Below are positions 1-9,062 of a stretch of 64,000 nucleotides of DNA, piece by piece. The notes under the pieces were generated by a model. The model ran no database searches. It had not been told where the DNA came from and worked only from the letters and a program-made list of their open reading frames with translations. Numbering within the stretch: the stretch's first letter is position 1; every line of letters begins with the position of its first letter. The translations under genes and the position numbers were made by a program. Source of the stretch: Thermococcus indicus (GTDB lineage Archaea; Methanobacteriota_B; Thermococci; Thermococcales; Thermococcaceae); NCBI RefSeq assembly GCF_006274605.1, contig NZ_CP040846.1, positions 186,001 to 250,000 on the forward strand. The letters are read 5' to 3'.

Positions 1-53
1 GATACCCGTTAATCCTGTGGCCGCACAGTACCCCCCCATGACGAGATTCAGAA

Positions 54-248
54 CTAACCTCCCGCCCTCGCCAGGCGGAGCTTCTCCATGAAGCGCTCTA
101 TCTCCCTTTGCTCCCCCTTTATCAGAACCCTGCTGAGGGGTATACCGTTTCTCTCCGTCTTCCCGAGGAGGATTAATCTAACCTCCGCCCCGCTCTTCCT
201 TTTTATATCCTCAAGCTCCTCCGGTGGAATCACGGTCTCGATAATCAA
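54..248 (-). CDS. Small conserved-looking protein, function unknown (64 aa)
   Basis: Unrecognised 64-residue acidic/basic protein rich in E, R and I, without membrane segment or signal peptide. It begins with TTG inside the last codons of the upstream ATPase gene (38-nt overlap). A GGAGG ribosome binding site lies about 6 nt before this TTG, which is the main reason for accepting it as a gene. The position implies translation coupled to the ATPase. The pattern (strand, helix, strand, helix) could suit a small RNA- or protein-binding fold, but this is inference only. Confidence 0.6.
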   Translation of the reverse strand: MIIETVIPPEELEDIKRKSGAEVRLILLGKTERNGIPLSRVLIKGEQREIERFMEKLRLARAGG

Positions 249-1509
249 GGAGGAACCTCCACAGGGGTATTATTTCGATTCCGTCTGTTTTCTTCTCTAT
301 GTCCCACGTTATCAACTTTGCTTTTTCCCACCCGAAGAGTCGTTTTGCTTTTTTCAGAGCTTTGAGTTCCCTTTCTAGTGTCTCCGGCCTCGAAACGTCG
401 TAGCTCACCTGAATCAACGTTTCCTCCTCTGGCAGAACGAAGTCCACCTCCCAGTTCTCGCCGGAGGCGTAGTTAACCTCCCTACCCCTCCTCATGAGCT
501 CGATGAAGACCGTGTTCTCCATGAGCCTGCCGATGTTATCACTGAACTTTACACTCAGGAACGTGAGGAAAGCCGTGTCCACGAAGTATATCTTCTTGGG
601 GTGCTGGATTCTCAGCCTGACCTTGGGGGAGTATACTTCCACGGGAAAGGTGAAGTAGCACTCGTTCAGGTAGCGGAGGTAGTTGGCCAGAGTTGCCTTG
701 CTGACCGAATACCCGAGGCTTCTCATGGTTCTCTCAGCTTTACTCAGGCTGAAGTACTCTGAGTTGAGAAGCAACCTGAGAAGCGCCCTCAGCTCCTCTG
801 GGTTCCGTACCCGGTACCTTTCGACAATGTCCAACGCAATAATCGTGTTGAAGTAGTCCCTGACTATCATCCCTTTTATTTTTTTATCGTTGGAGAGGAC
901 AACCTCCGGAAATCCCCCGTAGAGAAGATACTCCCTAAGGAGGTTTAGGAGCTGGCTCTTCTTCCCGCTGAATTCGACTCTTTGTGGTATGTCGAAGTTT
1001 TTGAAGCGGAGGAACTCCTGGAAGCTCAGCGGGAAGACTTCGAATGTGAGAGCCCTACCCCTGAGCGATGTGGGTATCTCCCTGCTTGATAGCTTTGAAG
1101 AGGAACCACTCAGGAAGAGCCTCACGTCTTTCCTTGAGTCATGTACCCGCCTGACCCATGAGTCCCATCCCGGAATATTCTGGATTTCGTCTAGAAACAG
1201 GTAAAGCCTCTCCTTCTTCCCAAATAGCTCTTCGATTGTGGGGATAAGCTCAGTCAGCGTTTCGGTTCTCTTCTCTATTCTCTCGTCCTCGAAGTTGATG
1301 TAAAAAATCTCATCCTGAGGTATTTTCTTAGAAAGCCCGTTTATCAGCTGGAACATTAGGTATGTTTTGCCTGTTCTCCTGCATCCGGCGAAGGTGATGA
1401 TCTTTCTTGGTCTTTCAGGAATCAAGGAGAAGTCGAAGTCCCTTTCGATTAGTTCCGGCGTCCAGTTTTCCTGCCACTCAACAATGACTCGCGCGAGGTT
1501 CTCGTTCAT
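211..1509 (-). CDS. AAA-type ATPase with DUF4143-like C-terminus
   Basis: Archaeal P-loop ATPase of 432 residues. Walker A is GCRRTGKT at residues 42-49 and Walker B is LFLDEIQ at 104-110. The C-terminal half, including a short winged-helix-like stretch and a PD-(D/E)XK-like tail with VDFVLPEEE, matches the AAA_14/DUF4143 arrangement. Such proteins are abundant in Thermococcales and mostly uncharacterised; roles in DNA transactions or as toxin-like mobile genes are suggested but unproven. The ATG at 1509 is the first in-frame start and lies about 21 nt downstream of a TTTATAAAT box. A perfect 18-bp palindrome sits just upstream of that box. The following small gene overlaps its 3' end. Confidence 0.85.
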   Translation of the reverse strand: MNENLARVIVEWQENWTPELIERDFDFSLIPERPRKIITFAGCRRTGKTYLMFQLINGLSKKIPQDEIFYINFEDERIEKRTETLTELIPTIEELFGKKERLYLFLDEIQNIPGWDSWVRRVHDSRKDVRLFLSGSSSKLSSREIPTSLRGRALTFEVFPLSFQEFLRFKNFDIPQRVEFSGKKSQLLNLLREYLLYGGFPEVVLSNDKKIKGMIVRDYFNTIIALDIVERYRVRNPEELRALLRLLLNSEYFSLSKAERTMRSLGYSVSKATLANYLRYLNECYFTFPVEVYSPKVRLRIQHPKKIYFVDTAFLTFLSVKFSDNIGRLMENTVFIELMRRGREVNYASGENWEVDFVLPEEETLIQVSYDVSRPETLERELKALKKAKRLFGWEKAKLITWDIEKKTDGIEIIPLWRFLLDYRDRDSTGGA

Positions 1510-1542
1510 GGTAACGTTTACTAACCCAACATTTATAAAGAT

Positions 1543-1560
1543 TGTTCAGTATACTGAACA
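1543..1560. promoter_or_regulatory. Perfect 18-bp palindrome upstream of the ATPase TATA box
   Basis: TGTTCAGTATACTGAACA is its own reverse complement. It lies immediately upstream (minus-strand sense) of the TTTATAAAT box at 1530-1538 that serves the ATPase gene, and a further GTTCAGT half-site occurs near 1579-1585. Position and symmetry fit a dimeric regulator site. The regulator is unknown. Confidence 0.6.
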
Positions 1561-1583
1561 GCCTTTTATAAATACTCGTTCAG

Positions 1584-2555
1584 TTAATCCACCCGGAACG
1601 TGAGTCCCTTCTCTCTGGCCTTCCTCTCGACCTGAAGGCGGAACTGGCAGGCCTTGCATATCTCTCCCGTCGTCGGCTGGCCGCATATCTTACAGCGGTT
1701 CAGCTCGCTCGTCCTTTTGGTGTACGTCCTCGCTATGAGGGGGAATAGCTTGTCGTAGCTCCTCAGTATCTGATACTTCGTCCCCGGATGCCTCTCCTCC
1801 ATCTCGTTGATCCAATCCCGAATTTCGGCCCTGAAGGCCTCAACGGCGTAGGGGCACTCGCTGAAATCAACCTCTATGTTGTTGAGGACCGCGTAGAGAA
1901 CTATCTCCTTCTCGGGAATCTCGCGGAGGGGCTTTATCCTGGGGACCAGCTCTGGGTGTATCTCCTCGTAGTAAGGGCCGGTCCTTCCGAGGCGTGCCAC
2001 ATCGCCGCGCAGTATGTTCATGATGAACATCTGAACCTCGTCGTCGAGGTTGTGGCCGACTGCCAGTTTGTCCGCGCCCACGTCCTTCGCCGCGTAGTTT
2101 AGGAGCCAGCGCCTCCAGACGCCGCAGTAGGAGCACGCCCCGACTCTCTCTCCCTTTTCAAAGCTCCCCATAATCTCAACGGTCTCGTCCAGGGTGAAGC
2201 CCATGTACTCCTTGAATGAATAGACCCTGTGCTCTATGCCCAGCTTCTCGGCGTTCCTCCTAGCTATCTCGACACTGGGAGGCCTGTACCCGGCTATTCC
2301 TTCGTCAATCGTTACGGCCACGAGCTCGAAGGGAAACTTCTCGCGCAGCTTCGCCAGGAGGTGCATGAGAACGACGCTGTCCTTTCCGCCGCTCACGCCC
2401 ACGGCTATCCTCTCACCCTTCTCTATGAGGCGGTACTTCTTCACCGTCTCCTTGAACTTCTTCTCCACCATCTCGTTGAAGTGTTTCCTGCAGTAGTACC
2501 GCCCGGTGTAGCGCGCGTGGTAAACGGCCGGGCGATTGCACTTGGAGCACTTCAT
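1584..2555 (-). CDS. TtuA/NcsA-family tRNA 2-thiolation protein (paralogue 1)
   Basis: PP-loop ATPase of 323 residues of the TtuA group, which adenylates a tRNA uridine and replaces its oxygen with sulfur. Visible: N-terminal zinc ligands C3, C6, C22, H25; PP-loop SGGKDS at 55-60; the three cysteines expected to hold the catalytic Fe-S cluster at C141, C144 and C234; C-terminal zinc ligands C288, C291, C300, C303. All key residues are present. The ATG follows a GGTGAAAAG ribosome site. A second family member lies at 22255-23169. This one is the more diverged from what I remember of Pyrococcus TtuA, so its tRNA target may differ; which uridine it modifies cannot be read from sequence. Confidence 0.88.
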   Translation of the reverse strand: MKCSKCNRPAVYHARYTGRYYCRKHFNEMVEKKFKETVKKYRLIEKGERIAVGVSGGKDSVVLMHLLAKLREKFPFELVAVTIDEGIAGYRPPSVEIARRNAEKLGIEHRVYSFKEYMGFTLDETVEIMGSFEKGERVGACSYCGVWRRWLLNYAAKDVGADKLAVGHNLDDEVQMFIMNILRGDVARLGRTGPYYEEIHPELVPRIKPLREIPEKEIVLYAVLNNIEVDFSECPYAVEAFRAEIRDWINEMEERHPGTKYQILRSYDKLFPLIARTYTKRTSELNRCKICGQPTTGEICKACQFRLQVERKAREKGLTFRVD

Positions 2556-2601
2556 CTTTTCACCCTTTCCGGGTTGAAAAAGGTATTAAAAAAGTTAAGC
2601 C

Positions 2602-3735
2602 TCAGCCGATGAGGTTCCTCAGTGCCGGAAGGATGTTGAGCGCCAGCAGGAAGAGGCCCACCCCTATGGTGAAGTACCTGACCGGCTTCGCGACGTTCTC
2701 CGGCAGGTAGCGCTTGAACACGTCGTCCAGCATCCTCCCGCCGTCCAGCGGGACGAGCGGGAAGAGGTTCATAAGGCCGATGCCTATGTTGAGCACGTAT
2801 ATCCAATAGAATGTGAAGAACAGCGAGAGCACCAGCCAGTCGGCTCCAACCTTTGAGACCACGTTCTGCGCGGGGTAGATTCCTATGTAGCCCTTCTCAG
2901 GGTTATCCGGATGCGCCCCGAGCCTCAGCTGGAGGTTAATCTCTTGGCCTCCCCTGAGGACCGTGAGCGTGACGGTCTGGCCGGGCTTCGTCCCGTTCAT
3001 GAAGTTTATGAAGTTCTCCATGTCCCTTATCTGAACCCCGTCCATCGCCACTATCACGTCCCCCTTCTGGAGAACCCCGTAGGCCGGGCCGTCGTCGAGA
3101 ACCCCTGACACGAGAATTCCCGAAGGCTGAAGAACGGGGGATATTGCGAAGTTAAGGATCAAAACAGCCAGGAACGCCGTTGTAACGTTGGCGAGTGAGC
3201 CGGCTCCGTAAACCCTCAGCCTGGTGCGCAGGGAGGCCCTCTCAAGCTCCTCCTCGTCCGGCTCGACGAAGGCACCGGGTATGACGGCTAGGAGAACCAG
3301 ACCCACGGATTTCAGCGGCAGGTTCTCGGCCCTTGCCACTATCCCGTGGCTGAGCTCGTGGACCACCATCACGACGGCGAGGGCTATCAGGCCGTACCAG
3401 AGGGGTATGGTTATCCCGGGGATGACGAGCTGAACCCCCGCCTGCTCACCACCCGTTTGGATGGTCTGCAGGGCGGTTCTGAGGAGGGCATAGAAGACGT
3501 AGACCATGCCCATAAAGCCGAGGGCGATTCCGACATCCGCGTAGACCTTCCAGAAGCGTCTGCTCCTGCGCGCGAGACCGTCGATGAACCCGAGCAGTCT
3601 CTTCGTTCTCCACATGGCGATGAAAAGATCAACCGTTAGGCCCTCCTCCCTCTCTTCCCGTCTTCCGAAGAGGGCGTAGAGGATAACCCAGAATGCGGCT
3701 ATTCCTGCGATGACTGCGATGAGGGTGGTGTTCAT
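2602..3735 (-). CDS. Site-2 protease family (M50) intramembrane metalloprotease with PDZ
   Basis: Multi-pass membrane metalloprotease of about 377 residues. Counted from an upstream GTG at 3744, the zinc motif HELSH is at 129-133, a PDZ domain spans roughly 205-285, and the second zinc/catalytic motif LDGG is at 333-336. The family cleaves transmembrane substrates such as anti-sigma or signalling proteins and clipped signal peptides; the archaeal substrates are unknown. The ATG at 3735 is preferred because GGTGA sits 5 nt before it, whereas the GTG at 3744 overlaps that site. It has its own TATA-like box near 3765-3780 and is divergent from the polysaccharide genes. Confidence 0.92.
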   Translation of the reverse strand: MNTTLIAVIAGIAAFWVILYALFGRREEREEGLTVDLFIAMWRTKRLLGFIDGLARRSRRFWKVYADVGIALGFMGMVYVFYALLRTALQTIQTGGEQAGVQLVIPGITIPLWYGLIALAVVMVVHELSHGIVARAENLPLKSVGLVLLAVIPGAFVEPDEEELERASLRTRLRVYGAGSLANVTTAFLAVLILNFAISPVLQPSGILVSGVLDDGPAYGVLQKGDVIVAMDGVQIRDMENFINFMNGTKPGQTVTLTVLRGGQEINLQLRLGAHPDNPEKGYIGIYPAQNVVSKVGADWLVLSLFFTFYWIYVLNIGIGLMNLFPLVPLDGGRMLDDVFKRYLPENVAKPVRYFTIGVGLFLLALNILPALRNLIG

Positions 3736-3836
3736 TTGGGTCACCTAATGGGACTTTTCTATGGGGGTTTAAAAATATAATGTGGAAGGCAATCCTTATA
3801 TTTTAGAACCCGGATATGTTTTTGGTGGTAGAATAA

Positions 3837-5036
3837 ATGGATAATTCGAAAAAGAGGGGCAGCCTTGTTGTATTTACTCAAACATTCCCGCCGGAGAAAG
3901 GGGGCAATGCTTCTCGAATTGGTGATCTGTACAGGTATTTGAGAGCTTTCGGTGTTAATGTAACCGTGGTATCGGCGATTGAGACTTATCCCTTTGGGAA
4001 TTTTCCGCGGGAATTTAAGCTTGCAAAACGAGAGGGGAACGTAATCAGGCTCTTCACTTATCAGCCATCAGAAAACGCATCAAGCCTTGAGAGGGTTTTG
4101 TACTATACGATTTTCCCGGTTCTTGCGGTTCTCTGGTTGATTCTGCGAAGAAACGAAGTGGATGCCGTTATGATAACATCCCCCCCACCGCAGCTGTATC
4201 TTGTGGCCTTAACTGCAAAACTTCTGAAAAAAAAGGTTATAGTTGATGTCAGGGATCTGTTCCTTGATGTTAGTGTTGGTTTGGGTTTTATAAAGCATGG
4301 AACTGTAGTTGAAAAATTATTTAGATTTTTGGAGTATAGTGCTCTAAATTTTGCCGATGCTGTGACTGTGGTAACTCCGATGATACGAAAGCGGCTGGCG
4401 GAAACATATGGGATGAACCCCGAAAAATGTTATATCGTTCCAAATGGCGTTGATCTGGATCTTTTTGGGTGTGACAAGCCGAGAAAGTATCCCAGAATGG
4501 TTTATGCTGGATACTTCGGGCATGCTCAGGATTTTAAAACCTTCCTGGAAGCTTATTCCCGCCTGGATGAAAAAGATAGGCTACCCATTATTCTGGCTGG
4601 TAGCGGGGAGACCCTCCAGGATGTGCTTGCGATGATTGAGAAACTGGGGTTGTCGGGATGGGTCAGATATGCTGGCATGTTACCCAGGGAGGAGGTCGTT
4701 AAACTTTTATGCTCTTCCCTGATTGGTGTGGCTCCAATAAAAGCCAACGAGAGTCTGAAATATGCCATTCCTTCAAAAATATATGAGTATCTTGCGTGTG
4801 GCCTTCCCTTTGTTGGGGTGGGACGTGGGGAAATTGAGCGGGTTGCCCTTGAGAGCAAAGCAGGGTGCGTTGGGGAGAATCCCACGGAAGTCATGGCATG
4901 CATGCTTAAAATGCTGGATTCAAACCTGTATAAGGCGTCTGCCTTGGGAAGAATTTATGTCATTCAGTACAGTCGGGAAAGTTCTGCAAAAAGATTACTT
5001 CGTGTCCTTGATTTAATAAAATCCAGTGATATATAA
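3837..5036 (+). CDS. Glycosyltransferase family 4 (WbuB-like)
   Basis: GT-B fold glycosyltransferase of 399 residues that would add a sugar to a lipid-linked glycan on the cytoplasmic face of the membrane. The N-terminal Rossmann half starts with FTQTFPPEKGG; a hydrophobic stretch at about 90-105 could dip into the membrane; the C-terminal half holds VPNGVD, then the donor-binding region around IPSKIYEYLACGLP (GT4 EX7E-like zone). Base composition is clearly more AT-rich than the flanking housekeeping genes, as is common for transferred surface-polysaccharide genes. First gene of the island; a GGTGG ribosome site lies 8 nt before the ATG. Donor and acceptor cannot be inferred. Confidence 0.88.
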   Translation: MDNSKKRGSLVVFTQTFPPEKGGNASRIGDLYRYLRAFGVNVTVVSAIETYPFGNFPREFKLAKREGNVIRLFTYQPSENASSLERVLYYTIFPVLAVLWLILRRNEVDAVMITSPPPQLYLVALTAKLLKKKVIVDVRDLFLDVSVGLGFIKHGTVVEKLFRFLEYSALNFADAVTVVTPMIRKRLAETYGMNPEKCYIVPNGVDLDLFGCDKPRKYPRMVYAGYFGHAQDFKTFLEAYSRLDEKDRLPIILAGSGETLQDVLAMIEKLGLSGWVRYAGMLPREEVVKLLCSSLIGVAPIKANESLKYAIPSKIYEYLACGLPFVGVGRGEIERVALESKAGCVGENPTEVMACMLKMLDSNLYKASALGRIYVIQYSRESSAKRLLRVLDLIKSSDI

Positions 5037-5129
5037 TTTTGCTTTCCTAAATTTATCTTGCCGTGGGTGTGTTTTCTCGAAAATGCGTGATTCTTATATA
5101 CCTGTTGGGGGTCTTTTTCTTGGGGAACC

Positions 5130-6038
5130 ATGAGAAGTACAAGAACCCGGAGCTACATACTTGTAACCCCGGCCAAAAATGAAGAGAAATCGCTCCCCTT
5201 ACTTGCCAGGAGCGTGATGAATCAGACAGTAAGACCCAAACTTTGGGTTATCGTGAATGATAACAGCACTGATGGGACCGGGAAACTGATTAAAGAGTTG
5301 TCCTCTAATCATGGGTGGATAGTTGGTTATGAACTGAGGGATCAATTTTTTGAATATGATTCTACATTTAGGTACTCTGTTGTAGTCAGAAAAGGGTTTG
5401 AGGTTGCTCGAAAGCTTGCCCACGAGAAGGGCATCCCCTACGGGTTTATTGCTCTGGTAGATGCCGATTTTATTTTGGAAAGAAGGTTCTTTGAGAAGGT
5501 TTTAAGGCAATTCACGAAAAATCCAAGGCTTGGGATCGCAAGTGGTGGCGTGTACATCCTGCGGGAGAAAAAGTTAACCTGGGAACGTACCAATCCAAAT
5601 TTTGCCCGGGGCAGTCCTCGAGTTTTTAGGCGGGAATGTTTTAATGATATCGGGGGATATAGGGAGTTCTATGCTCCGGATGTTCTCTCCAATTATATGG
5701 CCCGAGTAAAGGGTTGGGATGTTAGACAGATTGTCAATGCTATTGCGGTCCAGACGAGGCCGACTCAGGAGAGGTATGGGTACTACAAGGCCGCGATTCG
5801 GAGGGGATACGTTAATTATTGCCTTGGGACTCCTGTTCGTACGGTTCTTTTGTGGGCACTTTACATGGGTATAACCGGCAGCCCTATTAAAGCCTCCGGA
5901 TTTTTGAGGGGATATTTAGAAAAAATGCTTACAAAAGAGCATTGTATTGATAACGTTCGGGTTAGGGCCTTTGTTAAACGTGACATGAGCATTTGGAATA
6001 ACATTGTTAAAATAATCTTAACAGAGACCGTGAAATAA
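5130..6038 (+). CDS. Glycosyltransferase family 2
   Basis: GT-A type transferase of 302 residues. Features: N-terminal TPAKNEEKSLPLLARSV and VNDNSTDGT nucleotide-sugar binding region, LVDADF metal-binding D-x-D-like motif near residue 112, and a C-terminal region with a hydrophobic segment (TVLLWALYMGITG). AT-rich like its upstream neighbour, from which it is separated by 93 nt. It is convergent with the phosphodiesterase-like gene, with only 4 nt between the stops. Probable role: extending the island's surface glycan; the sugar is unknown. Confidence 0.87.
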   Translation: MRSTRTRSYILVTPAKNEEKSLPLLARSVMNQTVRPKLWVIVNDNSTDGTGKLIKELSSNHGWIVGYELRDQFFEYDSTFRYSVVVRKGFEVARKLAHEKGIPYGFIALVDADFILERRFFEKVLRQFTKNPRLGIASGGVYILREKKLTWERTNPNFARGSPRVFRRECFNDIGGYREFYAPDVLSNYMARVKGWDVRQIVNAIAVQTRPTQERYGYYKAAIRRGYVNYCLGTPVRTVLLWALYMGITGSPIKASGFLRGYLEKMLTKEHCIDNVRVRAFVKRDMSIWNNIVKIILTETVK

Positions 6039-6042
6039 CCGA

Positions 6043-6912
6043 CTAGTTCCTGTGCTTTGGGGATTTCATGATAATAAGCTTGAAGAGATCCTGGGGCCTT
6101 TCTATGAGTTCTCCCGTGTTACTGCTGAAAAATCCATGATCTGAGTGGTCTCCACCGCGTGGGTCTCCCGGAACGGGCTCCATTCCGTGGTCGGAGATTA
6201 TGTAGAGAACGTCGCCCTCGTCCAGCTTCTCGGAGACGAGCTTCGCCAGCTTGTTGAGGTCGAGGTAGAGGTTCATGAGCTTGAGCTTCTTCCCTATGAG
6301 GAAGTGGGACACCTCGTCGAGGAACGGGGTGTACCAGAAGATAAGCTCGTAATCCTCCTCCAGGGCCTCCATCAGTGCTTTCCTATCTTTTTCGTAAGTC
6401 TTCATTGCGTACTCTATGAGTGGTTTAAGGTTGCCTTTTACTGCTTCCCCCATGGTAGCTTTAACCTCCGGTGTTGAGACGTTTCTTCCGTAGGATGGGA
6501 TACCATTGGTCCAGGTTTTGTCAAAGTAGTCGAAGATTGTTTTGTATCTCTTTGTCCTGAGAAGATAATCGTAGGTTTTTTCAAAAGGGTTAGGAGCCAC
6601 TATGTCTCCGATTTTCCGCCTGACATTTTCCGGTAGTATTTTGGCCCCAATTTTAACATAGAGGGGCTTTTTAATGTTCTTCTCGATGGCAGTTTCTTGG
6701 GCTATAAATTTTTGCCTCCTGATGAAGGGTTTCTCTATTTCAGGAACTCTTCTGCCGGTAATCATGGATGCCCATATTGGGGGGGTAACTATGACCCTGA
6801 AGTCTGAAAGATCTGTCTTGGTGTAAGCCCTTTGTTTGATATGGTGTAAATCCCACTCTCTGACTAGATTATATTCCAGTCCGTCGATTCCTAATATGAT
6901 TATCCTTTTCAT
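6043..6912 (-). CDS. Type I phosphodiesterase/alkaline phosphatase superfamily protein
   Basis: 289-residue member of the alkaline phosphatase/nucleotide pyrophosphatase superfamily. The metal-site motifs are in the expected order: GIDGL at the N-terminus, TPPIWASM with the likely Thr/Ser nucleophile, FLDEVSHF, SDHGM, and DHSDHGFFSS near the C-terminus. No signal peptide, so it probably acts in the cytoplasm. It starts directly after the stop of the upstream glycosyltransferase (adjacent codons), so the two are co-transcribed. In a glycan cluster, plausible jobs are hydrolysis of a phosphoester in a nucleotide- or lipid-linked intermediate or transfer of a phospho-group; unproven. Confidence 0.8.
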   Translation of the reverse strand: MKRIIILGIDGLEYNLVREWDLHHIKQRAYTKTDLSDFRVIVTPPIWASMITGRRVPEIEKPFIRRQKFIAQETAIEKNIKKPLYVKIGAKILPENVRRKIGDIVAPNPFEKTYDYLLRTKRYKTIFDYFDKTWTNGIPSYGRNVSTPEVKATMGEAVKGNLKPLIEYAMKTYEKDRKALMEALEEDYELIFWYTPFLDEVSHFLIGKKLKLMNLYLDLNKLAKLVSEKLDEGDVLYIISDHGMEPVPGDPRGGDHSDHGFFSSNTGELIERPQDLFKLIIMKSPKHRN

Positions 6913-7914
6913 TTAACTCACCTCATCCCACCAGAAGTTTATTTCTCCTTTTTTAATCCGGTTTCGGTTTGAGAGGGCGAGCCACATGGCTTCAATCATG
7001 TAGATGACCTTGATAGCTCTCTCCTTTTTGAAGCCGGAAGTCACTAAGAGTATAGAGTGGAGCAGGAGGTCTCCCATCCTACCGAGAATGTAGATGACTT
7101 TATTTTTGGTGTTCTGATCGAAGAGCTTGTAGAATAAATACAGATGATAGACCTGTTTCATAGTTTCAAACTGCTTTGATGAAAGCCTCCCGGTAGGGGC
7201 CTCTCGATGTACTAACCTTGCGTGGGGAGTCTGGTAGAGTGAGGCTGGAAATAGTTTGTAGACCCTATATGAGAAATCTTTGTCTTCCCCTATTGCGTAT
7301 CTCTTGAGGCGCTCGTCGAATTTGAGGTCTTTAAAGACCCCACTTAGATATGACATATTAGTCCCACTGAGGCTTTCTCGTGTTATCACTCTAGTAACCC
7401 GGTAGGGGATGATCTCGGAGAGAGAGGGGAGTTGCCTATGAACATTGACTTCATAGTATCCTCGCTGGAGGAGCCACCAGAGGAACTTCAGAAAACTGAA
7501 CCTGATGAGCGGGTTGTTTGGGTTTATCCTATTGGTTATAAAACCTTGAACACCCATAGCGTTTGGATATTCCTCATACACTTTGATTAGGTTCTTTATG
7601 TAGTCTCTCTCAAGAACGACATCATCGTCGAGGAATAGAAGTATATCTCCTTTCCCTAGCTTTGCCCCTGTGTTCCGGGCATGGGGCAGACTAGCACCTG
7701 GGAGGGGAATATGTTTCACAGCGATTCCAGCATCTCGCATTTTCTTGAAGATGTTCTTGAACTCCTTATTAACTGCCTCCCATGAACCATCGAAGCTGCC
7801 GTTGATGATTATAACCTCTGTGGGACGGACTGTCTGTTCAATTATGGACTCAAGACACTCTTTGAACTCTTCGGGACGCTTGTAGAGTGTTGATATGATG
7901 ACCGATACATGCAT
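6913..7914 (-). CDS. Glycosyltransferase family 2
   Basis: GT-A transferase of 333 residues. Motifs: VSVIISTLYKRPEEF at the N-terminus, FLDDDVVLERDYI (DxD metal site), and GEDKDFSYRVYK (acid/base ED region). The open frame extends upstream to 8070, but the added 52 residues are unlike the family and run into the divergent sulfotransferase gene, so the ATG at 7914 is chosen. AT-rich. It is followed without gap by the phosphodiesterase-like gene. It probably adds one sugar in the island's glycan; specificity cannot be told. Confidence 0.87.
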   Translation of the reverse strand: MHVSVIISTLYKRPEEFKECLESIIEQTVRPTEVIIINGSFDGSWEAVNKEFKNIFKKMRDAGIAVKHIPLPGASLPHARNTGAKLGKGDILLFLDDDVVLERDYIKNLIKVYEEYPNAMGVQGFITNRINPNNPLIRFSFLKFLWWLLQRGYYEVNVHRQLPSLSEIIPYRVTRVITRESLSGTNMSYLSGVFKDLKFDERLKRYAIGEDKDFSYRVYKLFPASLYQTPHARLVHREAPTGRLSSKQFETMKQVYHLYLFYKLFDQNTKNKVIYILGRMGDLLLHSILLVTSGFKKERAIKVIYMIEAMWLALSNRNRIKKGEINFWWDEVS

Positions 7915-8035
7915 GGCATCACTACCAAAATGAGAACTTTGAAATGATTTAAAAATATAGCTGGGCAGATGTCGCAAACTATTTAAGTAGCCCCCATTAA
8001 CACATGTTTTGAGTGTCATCGGAGGGAGAAAGCTG

Positions 8036-9025
8036 ATGGGGTCACTCTCGTTCCTTGCTTCTGGAACCAATTATACCCTTGATCTAATCACTGCACACCT
8101 ACATAATTTTAAAACCGATGGCACCGTAGTAATCTCTGGAACTCCTCGTTCCGGCTCTACGTGGCTTATGGAGCTTCTGGAATCTCTTCCAGAATACAAA
8201 TCCATCTTCGAGCCATTTCATCCCTCTTGGTATCCTGAGTTTAAGAAGCTTGGCATACCATACGAACCATATGTTCCTGCACAGGGGGACTACCCAAAGC
8301 TGAGGACATATTTGGAAAAAGTTTTCACTGGCCGTGCCTATGCCCGCTTTCCTTACATGCAGTACCTTAGATTGGGGACTATAATCCGCCGTTTCAAGGC
8401 ATCCAAGCTCCTCGTTAAGTTTGTCAGGGCAAACACAATGCTTCCATGGATAGCAAATACGTTCAATCTGCGGGCTATCTACTTCATAATCCGCCACCCC
8501 TGCGCCACGATAGCCTCTCAGCTTGCCACGGGCTTCTTCTCAAAGATAACCGTAGGCCAGCTCCTGAACGAGGTTAACAAGGTTCCAGAGCTTGCGGAGG
8601 ATGAAGAGCTTGTCACGCGTCTGAGAGGGATCAATTCCGAGATAGAGCGCCTGGCTACCATCTGGGCCTTTGAGAACTACATTCCTCTGGCCTCCGAGAA
8701 ACCGTATCCATGGTACACTGTGATCTATGAGCGTCTCGTTGTGAATCCAGAGGAGGAGTTGAAGGTAATTTTTGGATACCTCGGAGAGGAAGTGCCGGAG
8801 GGAGCCGTAAAGCGGATACAAACGCCCAGCAGAGTAACCAGGAAGATCTACGGAAAGGAGCATATAGGAACTCCTAGACAGCTCCTCAAGTGGCGCGAGA
8901 AGCTGAGCGAGAGACAGGTTAGGGAGATACTTGAGGTTGTCTCATGGTTCGGCTTAGACTTCTACACCGCGGAGCCTGAGCCAGATTATGACGCCCTCGG
9001 GACGTGGGGTGTAGTAGTTGGATAA
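8036..9025 (+). CDS. Sulfotransferase domain protein
   Basis: PAPS-dependent sulfotransferase family, about 329 residues. The 5'-phosphosulfate loop GTPRSGSTWLMELL lies near residues 33-46, and the 3'-phosphate motif appears as IIRHPCATIAS further on. A C-terminal Lys/Arg-rich region (RVTRKIYGKEH) fits the third conserved block. The ATG at 8036 has GGAGGG at 8021-8026 in front of it; the TTG at 8009 does not. In a glycan island the natural role is adding sulfate to a sugar of the N-glycan or surface polysaccharide. Archaeal N-glycans can carry sulfate; here that is inference. Confidence 0.85.
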   Translation: MGSLSFLASGTNYTLDLITAHLHNFKTDGTVVISGTPRSGSTWLMELLESLPEYKSIFEPFHPSWYPEFKKLGIPYEPYVPAQGDYPKLRTYLEKVFTGRAYARFPYMQYLRLGTIIRRFKASKLLVKFVRANTMLPWIANTFNLRAIYFIIRHPCATIASQLATGFFSKITVGQLLNEVNKVPELAEDEELVTRLRGINSEIERLATIWAFENYIPLASEKPYPWYTVIYERLVVNPEEELKVIFGYLGEEVPEGAVKRIQTPSRVTRKIYGKEHIGTPRQLLKWREKLSERQVREILEVVSWFGLDFYTAEPEPDYDALGTWGVVVG

Positions 9026-9062
9026 TCTCCATACGATCTGCTCTTCACCGAACGAAGGTGCC

